From the NCBI RefSeq assembly GCF_016924665.1, contig NZ_JAFFJT010000026.1:1-64000 (forward strand): 64,000 nucleotides of DNA, in the 5' to 3' direction. The translations under genes and the position numbers were made by a program. The DNA is from Nocardioides sp. SYSU D00038. GTDB taxonomy: Bacteria; Actinomycetota; Actinomycetes; Propionibacteriales; Nocardioidaceae. Below are positions 46,318-54,453 of the stretch, piece by piece; position 1 is the stretch's first letter; every line of letters begins with the position of its first letter. The notes beneath the pieces were generated by a model, which was not told the origin of the DNA, made no database searches, and worked only from the letters and a program-made list of their open reading frames with translations.

Positions 46318-47118
46318 ATGGGGACTCGTAGAATCGCAGCTGGCGCACTAACACTCGCCGCCGCCGTCGCTGCCTCACTGGTAACAGCCGCCGCGCCCGC
46401 GGCAGCGCAACTCACAACGACCAGTTCGAAATGCGCGAGCCTGGTGGTGATCGGCGCTCGCGGTTCCGGCCAAGAGGCTTCATCATCGGGATCGACCAAG
46501 GGATTCGGACCTCAGGCGGCTGCGGGCATCAAGAGCGCCCTCACGCGGGTCAAGCGGACGGGCACAGTTCGGTTCCGTAGCCTGACGAAGTCTGAGTATC
46601 CGGCGATCTCGGTGAACTGGACTACGGCTTTCGACCGCGGCCCATACTGGAAGAGCGTCGGCGCGGGTGCTCGCAGCACGATGAGCAACGTGAAGAACAT
46701 CGCGGCCGCATGCCCGAAGACAAAGTTCGCCCTCGTCGGCTACAGCCAGGGGGCCTCGGTCGTTAGGTGGGCCATACGCGACCTGCCGGATAGCCTGAAG
46801 GACAAGGTGGTGCTGGTTGGCCTGATAGGCGACCCGGAGCGCCGCGGATTCAACCAGACTACGCCGGAGATTGGCCACCACGTCTTCTTCACAAGTGGCA
46901 CCACCATGTACGGAAGCGGCGCACTCGGGGCGGGTCCCGTTCTTCCCAAGCGGCGCGGTTCAGCCGTGGTCACGGCCTGCCACCTCAATGACGACATCTG
47001 CAACCGCAGCGGCGCCTTCTCGATGTCGGCACACACCGGCTACTACCAGTCGACGACCGGAGCTTCCAAGATCGGCAGCGGCTTCTACATCGCGCTGTTC
47101 AATAACGGGTTCCGGTAG
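46318..47118 (+). CDS. Secreted cutinase-family serine esterase
   Basis: 266 residues. Signal peptide ALTLAAAVAASLVTAAAPAAA, cleavage near 30. Alpha/beta-hydrolase cutinase core: VVIGARGSGQ, nucleophile Ser143 in VGYSQGASVV, the Asp in LNDDICN and His in SAHTGYY (about 239), and conserved Cys pairs (C39/C132, C221/C228). The family includes secreted lipases and the mycolyl-arabinogalactan esterase LysB of actinophages. The signal peptide argues for an exported host-type esterase rather than a phage LysB, which normally has none. Its presence inside an integrated element suggests lysogenic-conversion cargo. Confidence 0.85.
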   Translation: MGTRRIAAGALTLAAAVAASLVTAAAPAAAQLTTTSSKCASLVVIGARGSGQEASSSGSTKGFGPQAAAGIKSALTRVKRTGTVRFRSLTKSEYPAISVNWTTAFDRGPYWKSVGAGARSTMSNVKNIAAACPKTKFALVGYSQGASVVRWAIRDLPDSLKDKVVLVGLIGDPERRGFNQTTPEIGHHVFFTSGTTMYGSGALGAGPVLPKRRGSAVVTACHLNDDICNRSGAFSMSAHTGYYQSTTGASKIGSGFYIALFNNGFR

Positions 47119-47397
47119 GAGCAGCTGAGCCGGGCGGGTCGATGGGCGCGCCGACGGGCCGGAACTACTAGAGGCGGAGGGGTGGCGCGGCGGGCGAGCT
47201 CTGATTCAGACATCGTGCTTCAGGTGCCCTGTCATCGCCGCGGCCTGGCCGAGCCAGCAACCAAACGAGCCGAGCGGCTCGCAAGCCGCGACGTGCTCGG
47301 GTGACGGGGGACCAGCCAAGCCGTCTTACGACTGGGGCACGACCGGGGGCGCGACGCGGGAACAGAGTCGGCACGTCCTACGCCGCTGTCCCGGTCC

Positions 47398-47688
47398 TCA
47401 GGGCGACGGGCGCCACCAAGCAATTTCGCCGCCTTTCAAAGCCCTCAGGGCTATCCACACCACGAGTCCGACGGCCAGGCCAACGCCGTACCACCAGACG
47501 TCTTGCGGGTCGGTCTTGGTGCTCTTGATGTTGGTGACGATGAAGCTCACAACCACGCCGGAGAACAACGCACCGAACACTCCTGTCAGGTTGGCGACGC
47601 CGTGCTTCGGCATCCGGGCAACGAAGTACATGGCGATGTATGCGGCGACCGCCCCGACCGCGGCGATACCGATCTCAGCAGCATCCAT
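47398..47688 (-). CDS. Small multi-TM membrane protein (holin-like size)
   Basis: 96 residues from the ATG at 47688. Three hydrophobic segments (IAAVGAVAAYIAMYFVA, LTGVFGALFSGVVVSFIV, and VGLAVGLVVWIALRAL) with a short cytoplasmic tail GGEIAWWRP. Size and topology fit a holin or a small channel protein, but no motif proves it. Confidence 0.55.
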   Translation of the reverse strand: MDAAEIGIAAVGAVAAYIAMYFVARMPKHGVANLTGVFGALFSGVVVSFIVTNIKSTKTDPQDVWWYGVGLAVGLVVWIALRALKGGEIAWWRPSP

Positions 47689-48057
47689 GGTGACCTCCAA
47701 GCAGAGACGGACTGCTGCCGAGGGTCTGCCTGAGAGCCGGCCTACGCCATAGCCCATTTGGGCTGGCCTAGGCAGGGACGAGCCGCCCCGCCCACCCAGC
47801 GCGGGGGATTTGGGAGGGGGCGGGTCGTCCTTGGAACCCCATGGTTTGGGAGACGACCCGCACCCTCCTCGAAGTGGGGCAAGGCATTTGTCCAGACGCC
47901 GTGCCCAGTCGAGGAACGAGGGAGCCGGCGGATCGTGACGTGAAACCGACTGCTCTTCACGCGCTGTTCAACGAGCCTTGCCTCGAGCGCGAGGGCTTGA
48001 GCCGCTGGGTCCCTCACGACCGACGAGCCTCGGTTCGGGGCGAAGGGCAACAGCGAC
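47689..48057. other. Gene-free region with hairpin at 47820-47861
   Basis: 369 bp without a convincing gene. A 10-bp stem (47820-47829 with 47852-47861) lies in its middle and could be a terminator or operator. Short frames across it lack ribosome sites. Confidence 0.4.
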
Positions 48058-48210
48058 ATGGGCGAGCTGAGGGCCTACGCCATCTGCGGGGCCGCGTACA
48101 TCAACGCCCGTCTGCACCAGCAGTTTCATGACGATCTCGAAGAACTGGTCCAGGCACTCGCGCAGGAGCGACCTCGCCAGGAGGGTGGACGGGGCGGCAG
48201 CGGCGCATAG
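48058..48210 (+). CDS. Possible 50-residue phage-type small protein
   Basis: Product begins MGELRAYAICGAAYINARLHQ and continues with DDLEELVQALAQE, then a Gly-rich tail. The ribosome site (GAAGGG about 10 nt upstream) is weak. The composition is protein-like, so it may be real; longer frames in this region are alternatives. Confidence 0.35.
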   Translation: MGELRAYAICGAAYINARLHQQFHDDLEELVQALAQERPRQEGGRGGSGA

Positions 48211-48339
48211 GCCCACCACATTCCTGCTCCAGGTGACCCGACGGAATCGTCAAGTTTCCGCCGCATCATGCCCGGGTACACGTTGTGCGTGGAACTGCCC
48301 TAGTCACCTAGGCGGTACGTCCGGTGCAGCCGCGGGGCG

Positions 48340-48693
48340 ATGATCGCCACCCACGAAGCCAGCTCCCGAGGTGAGGCCCTCACCTGGGCCCACAACCTCG
48401 CCACCGAGCGGGGCATCGACCCCTGGCTGCTTTACGAGCTCGCCGACAACAAAGACGGCACCCTATGGTCGCAAGCAGCGCCGAGCTTGACCGCTGAGGC
48501 GGCGGAGGCCGCTAGGTCGCGTCCTGATGCCGCGCCTGGGTACTGGCGTGCCATGACCACTGCACCTATCGAGCCCGCGTCCGATCCTGCCCTGACACCC
48601 GATGCCGACCCGGCCGGCTCCCCCACGCCCGGCATCGACCCCCAGGGCCCCACCCCCGAGTTACCTGAGCCGGAACCGGCTGAGGAGTCCTAG
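48340..48693 (+). CDS. Hypothetical protein with Pro-rich tail
   Basis: 117 residues. The first 75 residues look globular (EALTWAHNLATERGIDPWLLYEL), then a Pro/Asp/Glu-rich low-complexity tail. No family recognised. Followed by a hairpin at 48871-48907. Confidence 0.45.
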   Translation: MIATHEASSRGEALTWAHNLATERGIDPWLLYELADNKDGTLWSQAAPSLTAEAAEAARSRPDAAPGYWRAMTTAPIEPASDPALTPDADPAGSPTPGIDPQGPTPELPEPEPAEES

Positions 48694-48870
48694 ACAACGC
48701 CCCGTCGTCCTAGGTTCAAGCATGCTGCGGGCTGCGAAGCGACTGTGATGCACCACGCACTCGTGGACTGCGGCGTCTCCAGGCCCTGAAGTTGCCCGGG
48801 CCGCGATCATCGCGGCGATCACCTCTCGTCCATGTCGCCACCGGCGTCGAGATCCTCACCGACAACCGCA

Positions 48871-48907
48871 GCAGGCACCCCTCCGGAGCGAGCGGAGGGG
48901 CGCCTGC
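48871..48907. terminator. 15-bp hairpin ahead of convergent genes
   Basis: Arms 48871-48885 and 48893-48907 pair with one G-T wobble around a 7-nt loop. It lies between the plus-strand hypothetical gene and the minus-strand DUF2188 gene. Confidence 0.7.
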
Positions 48908-48923
48908 TGCCCAAGGCGTTGCC

Positions 48924-49178
48924 CTAGTGCTTCGTGTCCCGAGCGGGACTCTCGTTGCGCGAGCCCGAGTCGCTGTCTCGCCACCGTCCATCACGACCCT
49001 GAATGCGCACCTCCCCGTCACCACCGAGGTTCTCCACGATCTCCTTTGCACGACCGATAGCTTCTGCCTGGGTGTCGAAGTGATCGGAGACCCGTTCGTG
49101 GTTCTCCTTCACCACGTCCCACCCACCGCGCTCCTGGTTTCTCACTACGTAGCGGTCGTTGTCGTTTCCCTTGCCCAT
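48924..49178 (-). CDS. DUF2188-family small protein
   Basis: 84 residues (88 if the upstream ATG at 49190 is used). DRYVVRNQERGGWDVVKENHERVSDHF and TQAEAIGRAKEIVENLGGDGEVRIQGRDG follow the DUF2188 pattern of a small alpha/beta fold. Common on actinobacterial mobile DNA; function unknown. Lies just downstream of the excalibur gene on the same strand. Confidence 0.75.
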   Translation of the reverse strand: MGKGNDNDRYVVRNQERGGWDVVKENHERVSDHFDTQAEAIGRAKEIVENLGGDGEVRIQGRDGRWRDSDSGSRNESPARDTKH

Positions 49179-49194
49179 CTCTGCTCCCAAGTTG

Positions 49195-49758
49195 TTAACG
49201 AATGCAGCCGAAGTCCTTGTAGGTCCGCCGGTACTTGCGCGTGGCCGGCACCATCACGCGGAAGCAAGATCCCTTCGGACCGGCGATCGGCACCCTGAAC
49301 TTCCCGGTGCCGGGCTTGGTCCTGGTCCTGGTGAGGTAGCGCCATCCGCGCTTCTTAATGTTGCGCTGGATCTGGATTCGCTGGCCCTTGTAGGTCGTCA
49401 CCTTGCCAACCGCTCGGAAGCGATTCGTGTTGCGGACCTCCTCGCCCCGCACCTGGATGTTGTGCTTCTTCTTGGCCCCACCGCCGGCGTGACCATCGCC
49501 GCCCCCGCCGCCCCCACCTGTGCTGTTGTTGCAGGGGCAGGGGTTCGACTCACAGGCGACACCGTCGCCATCAGAGTCCAAGCCGTCGGGGTCGCTGTGT
49601 GGGCCCCCGTGGTTCAGGAAGTAGTTCTGAGCGGCGGCTTGGGAATCGAAGTCGGTGCAGTTGGCGTCTCGAGCTTGCGCTGGAGAGGCGCTCACGAAGC
49701 CCATGAGAGCGCCTAGGGCGAGGATGAGACTTGCGAAGGCGGCGATGCGAACGCGCAT
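49195..49758 (-). CDS. Exported excalibur calcium-binding-domain protein
   Basis: 187 residues from the ATG at 49758. Signal peptide (AAFASLILALGALMGFVSASPAQA), then the excalibur motif with Cys and a DxDxDGxxCE calcium loop (GLDSDGDGVACE) near residues 65-80. A Gly-rich linker and a basic C-terminal domain with a terminal Cys (DFGCI) follow. Excalibur domains occur on bacterial surface proteins and nucleases. The basic tail could bind the envelope. Confidence 0.8.
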   Translation of the reverse strand: MRVRIAAFASLILALGALMGFVSASPAQARDANCTDFDSQAAAQNYFLNHGGPHSDPDGLDSDGDGVACESNPCPCNNSTGGGGGGGDGHAGGGAKKKHNIQVRGEEVRNTNRFRAVGKVTTYKGQRIQIQRNIKKRGWRYLTRTRTKPGTGKFRVPIAGPKGSCFRVMVPATRKYRRTYKDFGCIR

Positions 49759-49871
49759 GGGGTGCACCTCTCTCGATGTGACCCCCGTCACGGCGACGGG
49801 CTGCCGACGCTAGGTCGCGCTCGCCTTGAAAGCCATAGCGCAAGTGGGTGGGGCGAACTAGGTTGCCCGGG

Positions 49872-50864
49872 TCAGTCCTTTAGGGCGGCCAAACGCTCGG
49901 CCACGCCGGGAAATGTCGAGTCCTCCGCTAGCACTCGCTCAAAGTCCTTGCGCGCCATGGCCTTCTTGTTCTCCGCCAAGTAGCACAACCCACGCTCAAT
50001 CAGCGCGTAGTGGCGGATAGCGTTGTCACGGGATCGCGACTTAAGCGCCTCTTTGAAGGCTTCGCGTGCTGCCGTGTGGTGTCCGAGCTCGCGAAGGGCG
50101 ACCGCACGGAAAGCCACAACCAGAGCCGACGCGTCATCCTCGTTGCGCACCCCGTTGCTCACGTCCACCACGTCGTCATACCTGCCTGCTTCGAGGTAGA
50201 GCTCGCAAAGGGACACGGCGGCAACCAGGGACGGGTCTAGGCCCTCGGCCACCTCGATTGCGGCCGCGAGGTTGCCGGCCTCCTGCTCGAGTTCTGCGAG
50301 GGCTAGCCCAAGTGCGTCCCGAGAGATGGGGACCGAGGCGCTCACCCCACTCGCGACGCTCAAGGTCACGCTGCTGTTGCCGATGTACTTCTGGACGAAG
50401 GGATGTGCGGCAGCATCCACACCAGTTGACCAGGCCCAGCGACATGCCTGAAGGGCCCGTTCGTTCTCACCCGCTTGCATCGCCAGAAGCCCGTCGAAGG
50501 TGGCGACCAAACCTGCCTCCTCAGGGTAGGTCTGAGCGATGCGTGGCAAGTCACTGGCGTTCTGGCCGATGAGAGCCTTGTGCAGTTCTTTCTCCCACTT
50601 GGGCGCAAGAAGCCCCGGCTTCACGGGACGCGGGGACTGAACGGGCGGTCGGGCAGCCGGTGCCTGTCGACGTCCGCCGCCCCCGACGGTCTTGGTGTGC
50701 GACAGACCCGAGCCCGGGATGCCAACCGTGCGGGTGACTCGGCCCGATGCCGTGCGGGTGACCCGTGCTCCTCGTACGCCGGCCGAGGCACTTATCCCGC
50801 TCTTGCTCACCGTCATGCGTACACCCGGCATCACCTTGAAGCTCTTGCGTGCCCGGAAGCCCAT
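49872..50864 (-). CDS. DUF4236 plus TPR-repeat protein
   Basis: 330 residues. N-terminal DUF4236 (FRARKSFKVMPGVRMTVSKSG, then TRTVGIPGSGLSHTKT). A Pro-rich linker leads to a helical repeat region; TPR-like units are clear toward the end (ALSLYLEAGRYDDVV-type segments here as CELYLEAGRYDDVVDVS, LGHHTAAREAFKEALKS, ENKKAMARKDFERVL). A protein-protein scaffold; function unknown. It is 41 bp from the OLD-like gene and may be transcribed with it. Confidence 0.7.
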   Translation of the reverse strand: MGFRARKSFKVMPGVRMTVSKSGISASAGVRGARVTRTASGRVTRTVGIPGSGLSHTKTVGGGGRRQAPAARPPVQSPRPVKPGLLAPKWEKELHKALIGQNASDLPRIAQTYPEEAGLVATFDGLLAMQAGENERALQACRWAWSTGVDAAAHPFVQKYIGNSSVTLSVASGVSASVPISRDALGLALAELEQEAGNLAAAIEVAEGLDPSLVAAVSLCELYLEAGRYDDVVDVSNGVRNEDDASALVVAFRAVALRELGHHTAAREAFKEALKSRSRDNAIRHYALIERGLCYLAENKKAMARKDFERVLAEDSTFPGVAERLAALKD

Positions 50865-50905
50865 CCTCGGAGGCTAACCGCTGCGCGACTGCCGTCAAGG
50901 GCCTT

Positions 50906-52483
50906 TTAAGGGCAGCTCAGCAAGGGTTCCAACATGTCGCGAGCTGGGAGACACGACTCGTGACCTCGTTGCTCGAGCATCTCGCTTACCCATGCGGAAC
51001 CGTGTAGTGCGATGGTGCGATGGAAACTCTCCATCTCTCCCACGGGCACGACCAGCAAGCCCACGTCTCTTAAGGCCCCGAGCAATGCGTCCAGGCGCCC
51101 TGTCGGCTCACCCGGCGGTACGGCGGCCCGACCTGCTTCTTTGAGCCTCGGCCAGAGTTGCTGTCGATTGCACGGGTCTGCGAAGGCGACGTAGTCCCCG
51201 CGCATCTCCTCCGTCCAGGTACCTCCTAGGGATCGCACCAAGCGCACAACTGTCGCTTGATCGTTGAGCAAGTCGAAGTCGGCGATGGCGAAAGTCCTGA
51301 CTCCTAAGGGCGTCAGGGCGCCAGCCATGGATGCCATTCTCTGTTTGCCGCCACTAGGGACAAAGAGAACGTCATCAGCGAGATGTGTTCGCCCACGGGT
51401 GCGCGCGACGTCGTCTAGGACGGCAGCGTAGAACCTACAGTCGCCGTCAGACTCGGTGATGACAACCGAATTGTGGAAGAGGCCTTGGAGCGCGTTTGAG
51501 TAGCGCATGACTGGGTCTGCCCAGAGGCTCAGAACTTCGCTGTGGTCAATGGACTGAATGTAGTTTCGATCACCTTCACGCCTCAGTCGCATGAGTCGCA
51601 CGGGCGCCTGTTGAGCATCTACCAAACCGAGCACAAAGTCGCGATCGTGTGTCGCAACCACGACCTGTATGTCTCTCGCCGCTGACTCACGCGCAAGCCA
51701 TCGTCCCAAGGCTCGCGCCTGCCCTGGATGCAGGAACGCCTCAGGTTCGTCCACCAACATAATTCCGTAGGCTTCGGTGAGCACTTGAACTGCTAGTCCA
51801 ACGAAACTCCTCACCCCATCTCCCTGCCGTTCGAGAAGGGGGAGGGCAGCGACCGCGTCTGAGTACTCGGGTGTTGGCAGGTTGATGGGCGGCACGTCCG
51901 CCTCGGGCGTGCCCACGCGCAATCGGACATTGCCGTTCACCCTGTCGAGGGTTAGCGCGAGCCCAAACGTCTGCTCGGCCAAACTTGACAGCTCGCGCTC
52001 GAGGTGACCGTTCCGGAAGAACTTGACCAATGGGTGACCGGGATTGATCTCTACCCCGCCGTCGCCCACCCCGGAACTTGCGACGTATCCCAAGCTACCG
52101 GCCGAGGCGTGCCAGACGAACCAACCCTTCAGTAGCCCTACTCCATCCCCGTTTTGGTAAACCATCGAAAAGTCGTCTGGGCGAATGGCAGATCCCCCGC
52201 CGCGAGGAAACAAGTGACCATCCTGAGGACTCGATGGATCCGGGTAACCGTTGGCTCGCACGAAATCTACGACCTCCGCCGAGGAGGCAGGTGACTTCTT
52301 TACCTGCAAGTCCTCAAGGACTATGGGATTAAAGGCCGGCAACATCAAGCCTTCGATATCTCGCAGAAGTTGCGACTTTCCCACATTGTTGCCCCCGACT
52401 ACGCAGGTCACACCCGCAGGGTTGAACTCGATCCTGTCGCCGCTTGAGAGCGTGGCCGAGCCAAGACGGACTCGCACAACCAT
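50906..52483 (-). CDS. OLD-family ATPase-TOPRIM nuclease-like protein
   Basis: 525 residues. ABC-type ATPase head: Walker A GGNNVGKS (30-37), signature-like ERQGDGVRSF (219-227), Walker B IMLVDEPEAFLH (241-252), H-loop VATHD (about 279). A TOPRIM-like domain follows: Glu344 and acidic residues in VVITESDGDCRFY, and ADFDLLND near 401-408. This is the domain order of OLD proteins (P2 Old, GajA). No UvrD-like helicase gene is adjacent, so it is not Gabija. GC is clearly lower than the host. A small gene (52520-52879) lies 36 bp upstream on the same strand and may be its partner. A defence or exclusion role is inferred from family and context. Confidence 0.82.
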   Translation of the reverse strand: MVVRVRLGSATLSSGDRIEFNPAGVTCVVGGNNVGKSQLLRDIEGLMLPAFNPIVLEDLQVKKSPASSAEVVDFVRANGYPDPSSPQDGHLFPRGGGSAIRPDDFSMVYQNGDGVGLLKGWFVWHASAGSLGYVASSGVGDGGVEINPGHPLVKFFRNGHLERELSSLAEQTFGLALTLDRVNGNVRLRVGTPEADVPPINLPTPEYSDAVAALPLLERQGDGVRSFVGLAVQVLTEAYGIMLVDEPEAFLHPGQARALGRWLARESAARDIQVVVATHDRDFVLGLVDAQQAPVRLMRLRREGDRNYIQSIDHSEVLSLWADPVMRYSNALQGLFHNSVVITESDGDCRFYAAVLDDVARTRGRTHLADDVLFVPSGGKQRMASMAGALTPLGVRTFAIADFDLLNDQATVVRLVRSLGGTWTEEMRGDYVAFADPCNRQQLWPRLKEAGRAAVPPGEPTGRLDALLGALRDVGLLVVPVGEMESFHRTIALHGSAWVSEMLEQRGHESCLPARDMLEPLLSCP

Positions 52484-52519
52484 GTGTCAGAGTCTCTCAT
52501 TGCAGGTCGCGGTTGGGGC

Positions 52520-52879
52520 TCAAGGCAGAGCATCGATCTGCAGCTTCGTTAGAGGGACCCCCAGCGCGCGGGCCGAATCCTTGACGGCGAGGCTCGCGAG
52601 TTGGCCGACCGACTCCTGCAGAGTGGTGGCTGGCTGCGCGAAGAATCCCGTTGACGCGCTGACGGTTTCCATCTCTCGCAACAATCCAGCAACCGCGGTT
52701 TCAGGCGATCGACCGCCCCGTAGGGCGTCCTCGACGTTCGCTAGGTGCTCTACAAGGCGTGCCCGGCCTGTCGAGTGAAGTGCAGACGACTGCAAGGCCT
52801 CGGCCAATAGGTCTTGTATCAAGACCAACGCTCGACTCACGGCGGTCTCTGGGGGTAGGTGCTGCATCGCACCAGCCAT
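52520..52879 (-). CDS. Small helical protein upstream of the OLD-like gene
   Basis: 119 residues from the ATG at 52879 (or 115 from 52867). Mostly amphipathic helix (SRALVLIQDLLAEALQSSAL, TGRARLVEHLANVEDALRGG, TLQESVGQLASLAVKDSARAL), with no Cys and no catalytic motif. Its position 36 bp before the ATPase suggests one transcript. No family recognised. It could be a regulator, sensor or antitoxin-like partner. Confidence 0.55.
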   Translation of the reverse strand: MAGAMQHLPPETAVSRALVLIQDLLAEALQSSALHSTGRARLVEHLANVEDALRGGRSPETAVAGLLREMETVSASTGFFAQPATTLQESVGQLASLAVKDSARALGVPLTKLQIDALP

Positions 52880-53415
52880 ACATCTCGGCGGCGGGTGCCC
52901 ATCGATCTTCCCCGCGATGCGCCGGTTCTGATACCTGATGGACGAGAGGCCGGCCCTGGGGGTATGACCCCATTGGCAACTTCGCCCACCACCGCATGTG
53001 GTTAGCAAGCGAGATCCTGCGGAGGTTTCCAGGTCCGAGAAATTAACTCGTCACGTTCGCGCCAACGACTTGGCATAGTGCTTGACCTGCGAGAACGCCG
53101 TCCGGGTGGCACTGGATATCGCTTACTATCACATGAGCGAATCGGGTCGTCGACCCCGATCTGTCTATACAGATCCTATCATTCAGCGATGCCCCTTGGG
53201 AATGGCGAACATTCGTCATAGGCGCAATGGTCTGTATCCGGCAAAGTTCTCAATGTCGCACCAGGGACCAGCTCGGGGATACCGGGGGCGACAGGGCCCC
53301 GCATAGCCGCATCGCGCCTCTCGGAGGCGGCAACTTGGGCCGGCAGGCGACGAGACTGCCGGGCGGCTATGCGGGGCTTTCTCGTTCACCGACCCCCCAA
53401 GGAGCCCCCGAGCCC
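52880..53415. other. Gene-free region with hairpins before the right-end genes
   Basis: 535 bp between divergent gene groups. It contains two nearby inverted repeats (ATCGGG...CCCGAT around 53144-53162 and a 7-bp GATCTGT/ACAGATC around 53158-53175) that share bases and could switch pairing. The structured element described separately (53296-53377) lies at its right end. AT content is higher than elsewhere, fitting promoters for both sides. Confidence 0.5.
53296..53377 (+). ncRNA. Three-way-junction structured element
   Basis: Perfect 15-bp outer stem (53296-53310 with 53363-53377) enclosing two internal hairpins: 6 bp with TCG loop (53315-53320 with 53324-53329), and 7 bp with a 9-nt loop (53340-53346 with 53356-53362) that abuts the outer stem. 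TTTCTCG follows the outer stem. The next gene starts 38 bp later. It could be a structured leader RNA ending in a terminator-like stem, or a DNA cruciform used in replication or transfer. No Rfam class recognised by eye. Confidence 0.5.
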
Positions 53416-53682
53416 ATGACCCTCTCAACTACGCCCTCCAGCGTGACCGCCCACCAGATCGATCTGCCGGCGGGCCGTACCACAACCCTGACAGTGGATG
53501 ACGACCACGAGGACTACCGCGTGACGATCGTCCACGAGATTCACGGTCACGAGCTGGCCATCCTCGATAGCGAGCTCGCGCGGTTCGGCCTCGAGCTGCT
53601 TGATCCTGACGAGTGCCCGGCCAGACCGATCGGCGGCGGCCTGTGGGAGTTCTACGCTCGGAGAGTGACGCGCGATGAGTGA
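53416..53682 (+). CDS. 88-residue hypothetical protein
   Basis: The ATG at 53416 follows the structured element. Product: TTTLTVDDDHEDYRVTIVHE, LAILDSELARFGLELLDPDE, then GGGLWEFYARR. An acidic alpha/beta protein with no recognised family. Overlaps the next gene by 8 bp, so they are coupled. Confidence 0.55.
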   Translation: MTLSTTPSSVTAHQIDLPAGRTTTLTVDDDHEDYRVTIVHEIHGHELAILDSELARFGLELLDPDECPARPIGGGLWEFYARRVTRDE

Positions 53683-54154
53683 GACCCGGCTCGGAGTCGA
53701 TCGGTATTGCCGGGTTGCCTCCTGCTCTGGCGAGCATGCAGACGACGAGGTGTGGCACGGCACCTTGAACGGCTACAAGAAGCACGCCTGCCGGTGTTAC
53801 GAATGCAAGTTTGCCAAGCGGGATGAGTATGAGAAGTACCGAGAGGCCGACCTTGAGCGGTCAGCGCGCTACCGAGCGGAGAACGCCGACGCCATTCGGG
53901 TCTATAACCGCGAGCGGTACGAGCGCTATCGGGCGTCATGCTTGGCGATAGGCAAGGCGGCCTATTCGGAAACGGCGCGTCTCGCCCGCGAAAGAGCCGT
54001 GGTGTTTGGCGGCTACGCGCCCAGTGAGGACCAGTTTCTGATCGAGACCCACGAGACCCACACTCGAGTTCAACAGGCACTGGTACTTGGTCGGACGTAC
54101 GGCTCCGTTCGGTCGCGCATTACGCGATTGCGCAAGGCTGGAGTCGTGGCGTGA
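53675..54154 (+). CDS. Phage-type zinc-finger/HTH protein
   Basis: 159 residues. N-terminal WHGTLNGYKKHACRCYECKFAKRDEYEKY is the HGTxxGYxxHxCRCxxC pattern common in actinophage small proteins. A basic coiled helix (READLERSARYRAEN) and a C-terminal segment with YGSVRSRITRLRKAG that may form an HTH follow. A candidate excisionase or DNA-binding partner of the integrase by position near the right end (inference). Confidence 0.6.
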   Translation: MSETRLGVDRYCRVASCSGEHADDEVWHGTLNGYKKHACRCYECKFAKRDEYEKYREADLERSARYRAENADAIRVYNRERYERYRASCLAIGKAAYSETARLARERAVVFGGYAPSEDQFLIETHETHTRVQQALVLGRTYGSVRSRITRLRKAGVVA

Positions 54155-54188
54155 AGGCAACCTCTACTGCGGGCCTGCCCGCGCAAGG

Positions 54189-54305
54189 GTGAGAGGGTCG
54201 CACGACGAACGTCCACCCGGCCCACTCACCGTCGAGCAGGAGCGTGCGCTACTGCTGTTCGGCAAGGTGCGCCCTCGTCCGAACGAGGATGGTGGCGATG
54301 GCTGA
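54189..54305 (+). CDS. 38-residue small protein, first of a related trio
   Basis: GTG start. The product contains PPGPLTVEQERALLLFG, a short form of the helix motif shared with the next two genes. Its last 8 bp overlap the next start. Confidence 0.4.
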   Translation: MRGSHDERPPGPLTVEQERALLLFGKVRPRPNEDGGDG

Positions 54306-54453
54306 GCTGGAGTTCAGCGAGGCTTCCGAAGGGCTCGCCGAGCACCTAGCCAAGGCGCCCCCGCTCAGTCGTCAGCAGGAGGAGAACCTTGCTCGCCTGG
54401 ATGCTCTCGCCATAGCGGAACTAGCCGCGAAGCGGTGTGCACGTGAGCCGTGA
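54298..54453 (+). CDS. 51-residue small protein, second of a related trio
   Basis: The product carries LAEHLAKAPPLSRQQEENLARLDAL. It overlaps the previous stop (ATGGCTGA) and the next start. The APPLSxxQ motif is seen in many actinophage small proteins next to recombination or immunity genes. Confidence 0.5.
   Translation: MAELEFSEASEGLAEHLAKAPPLSRQQEENLARLDALAIAELAAKRCAREP

Noticed and set aside
50906-52879. Gabija or PARIS defence system
   Set aside because: No UvrD-like GajB helicase is adjacent, and ATPase and TOPRIM domains are on one chain rather than split as in PARIS. The small upstream protein has no helicase or nuclease motif.
53227-53415. Longer N-terminus for the gene at 53416
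   Set aside because: The upstream frame runs through the perfect-stem structured element and gives unlikely sequence; the ATG at 53416 follows it directly.
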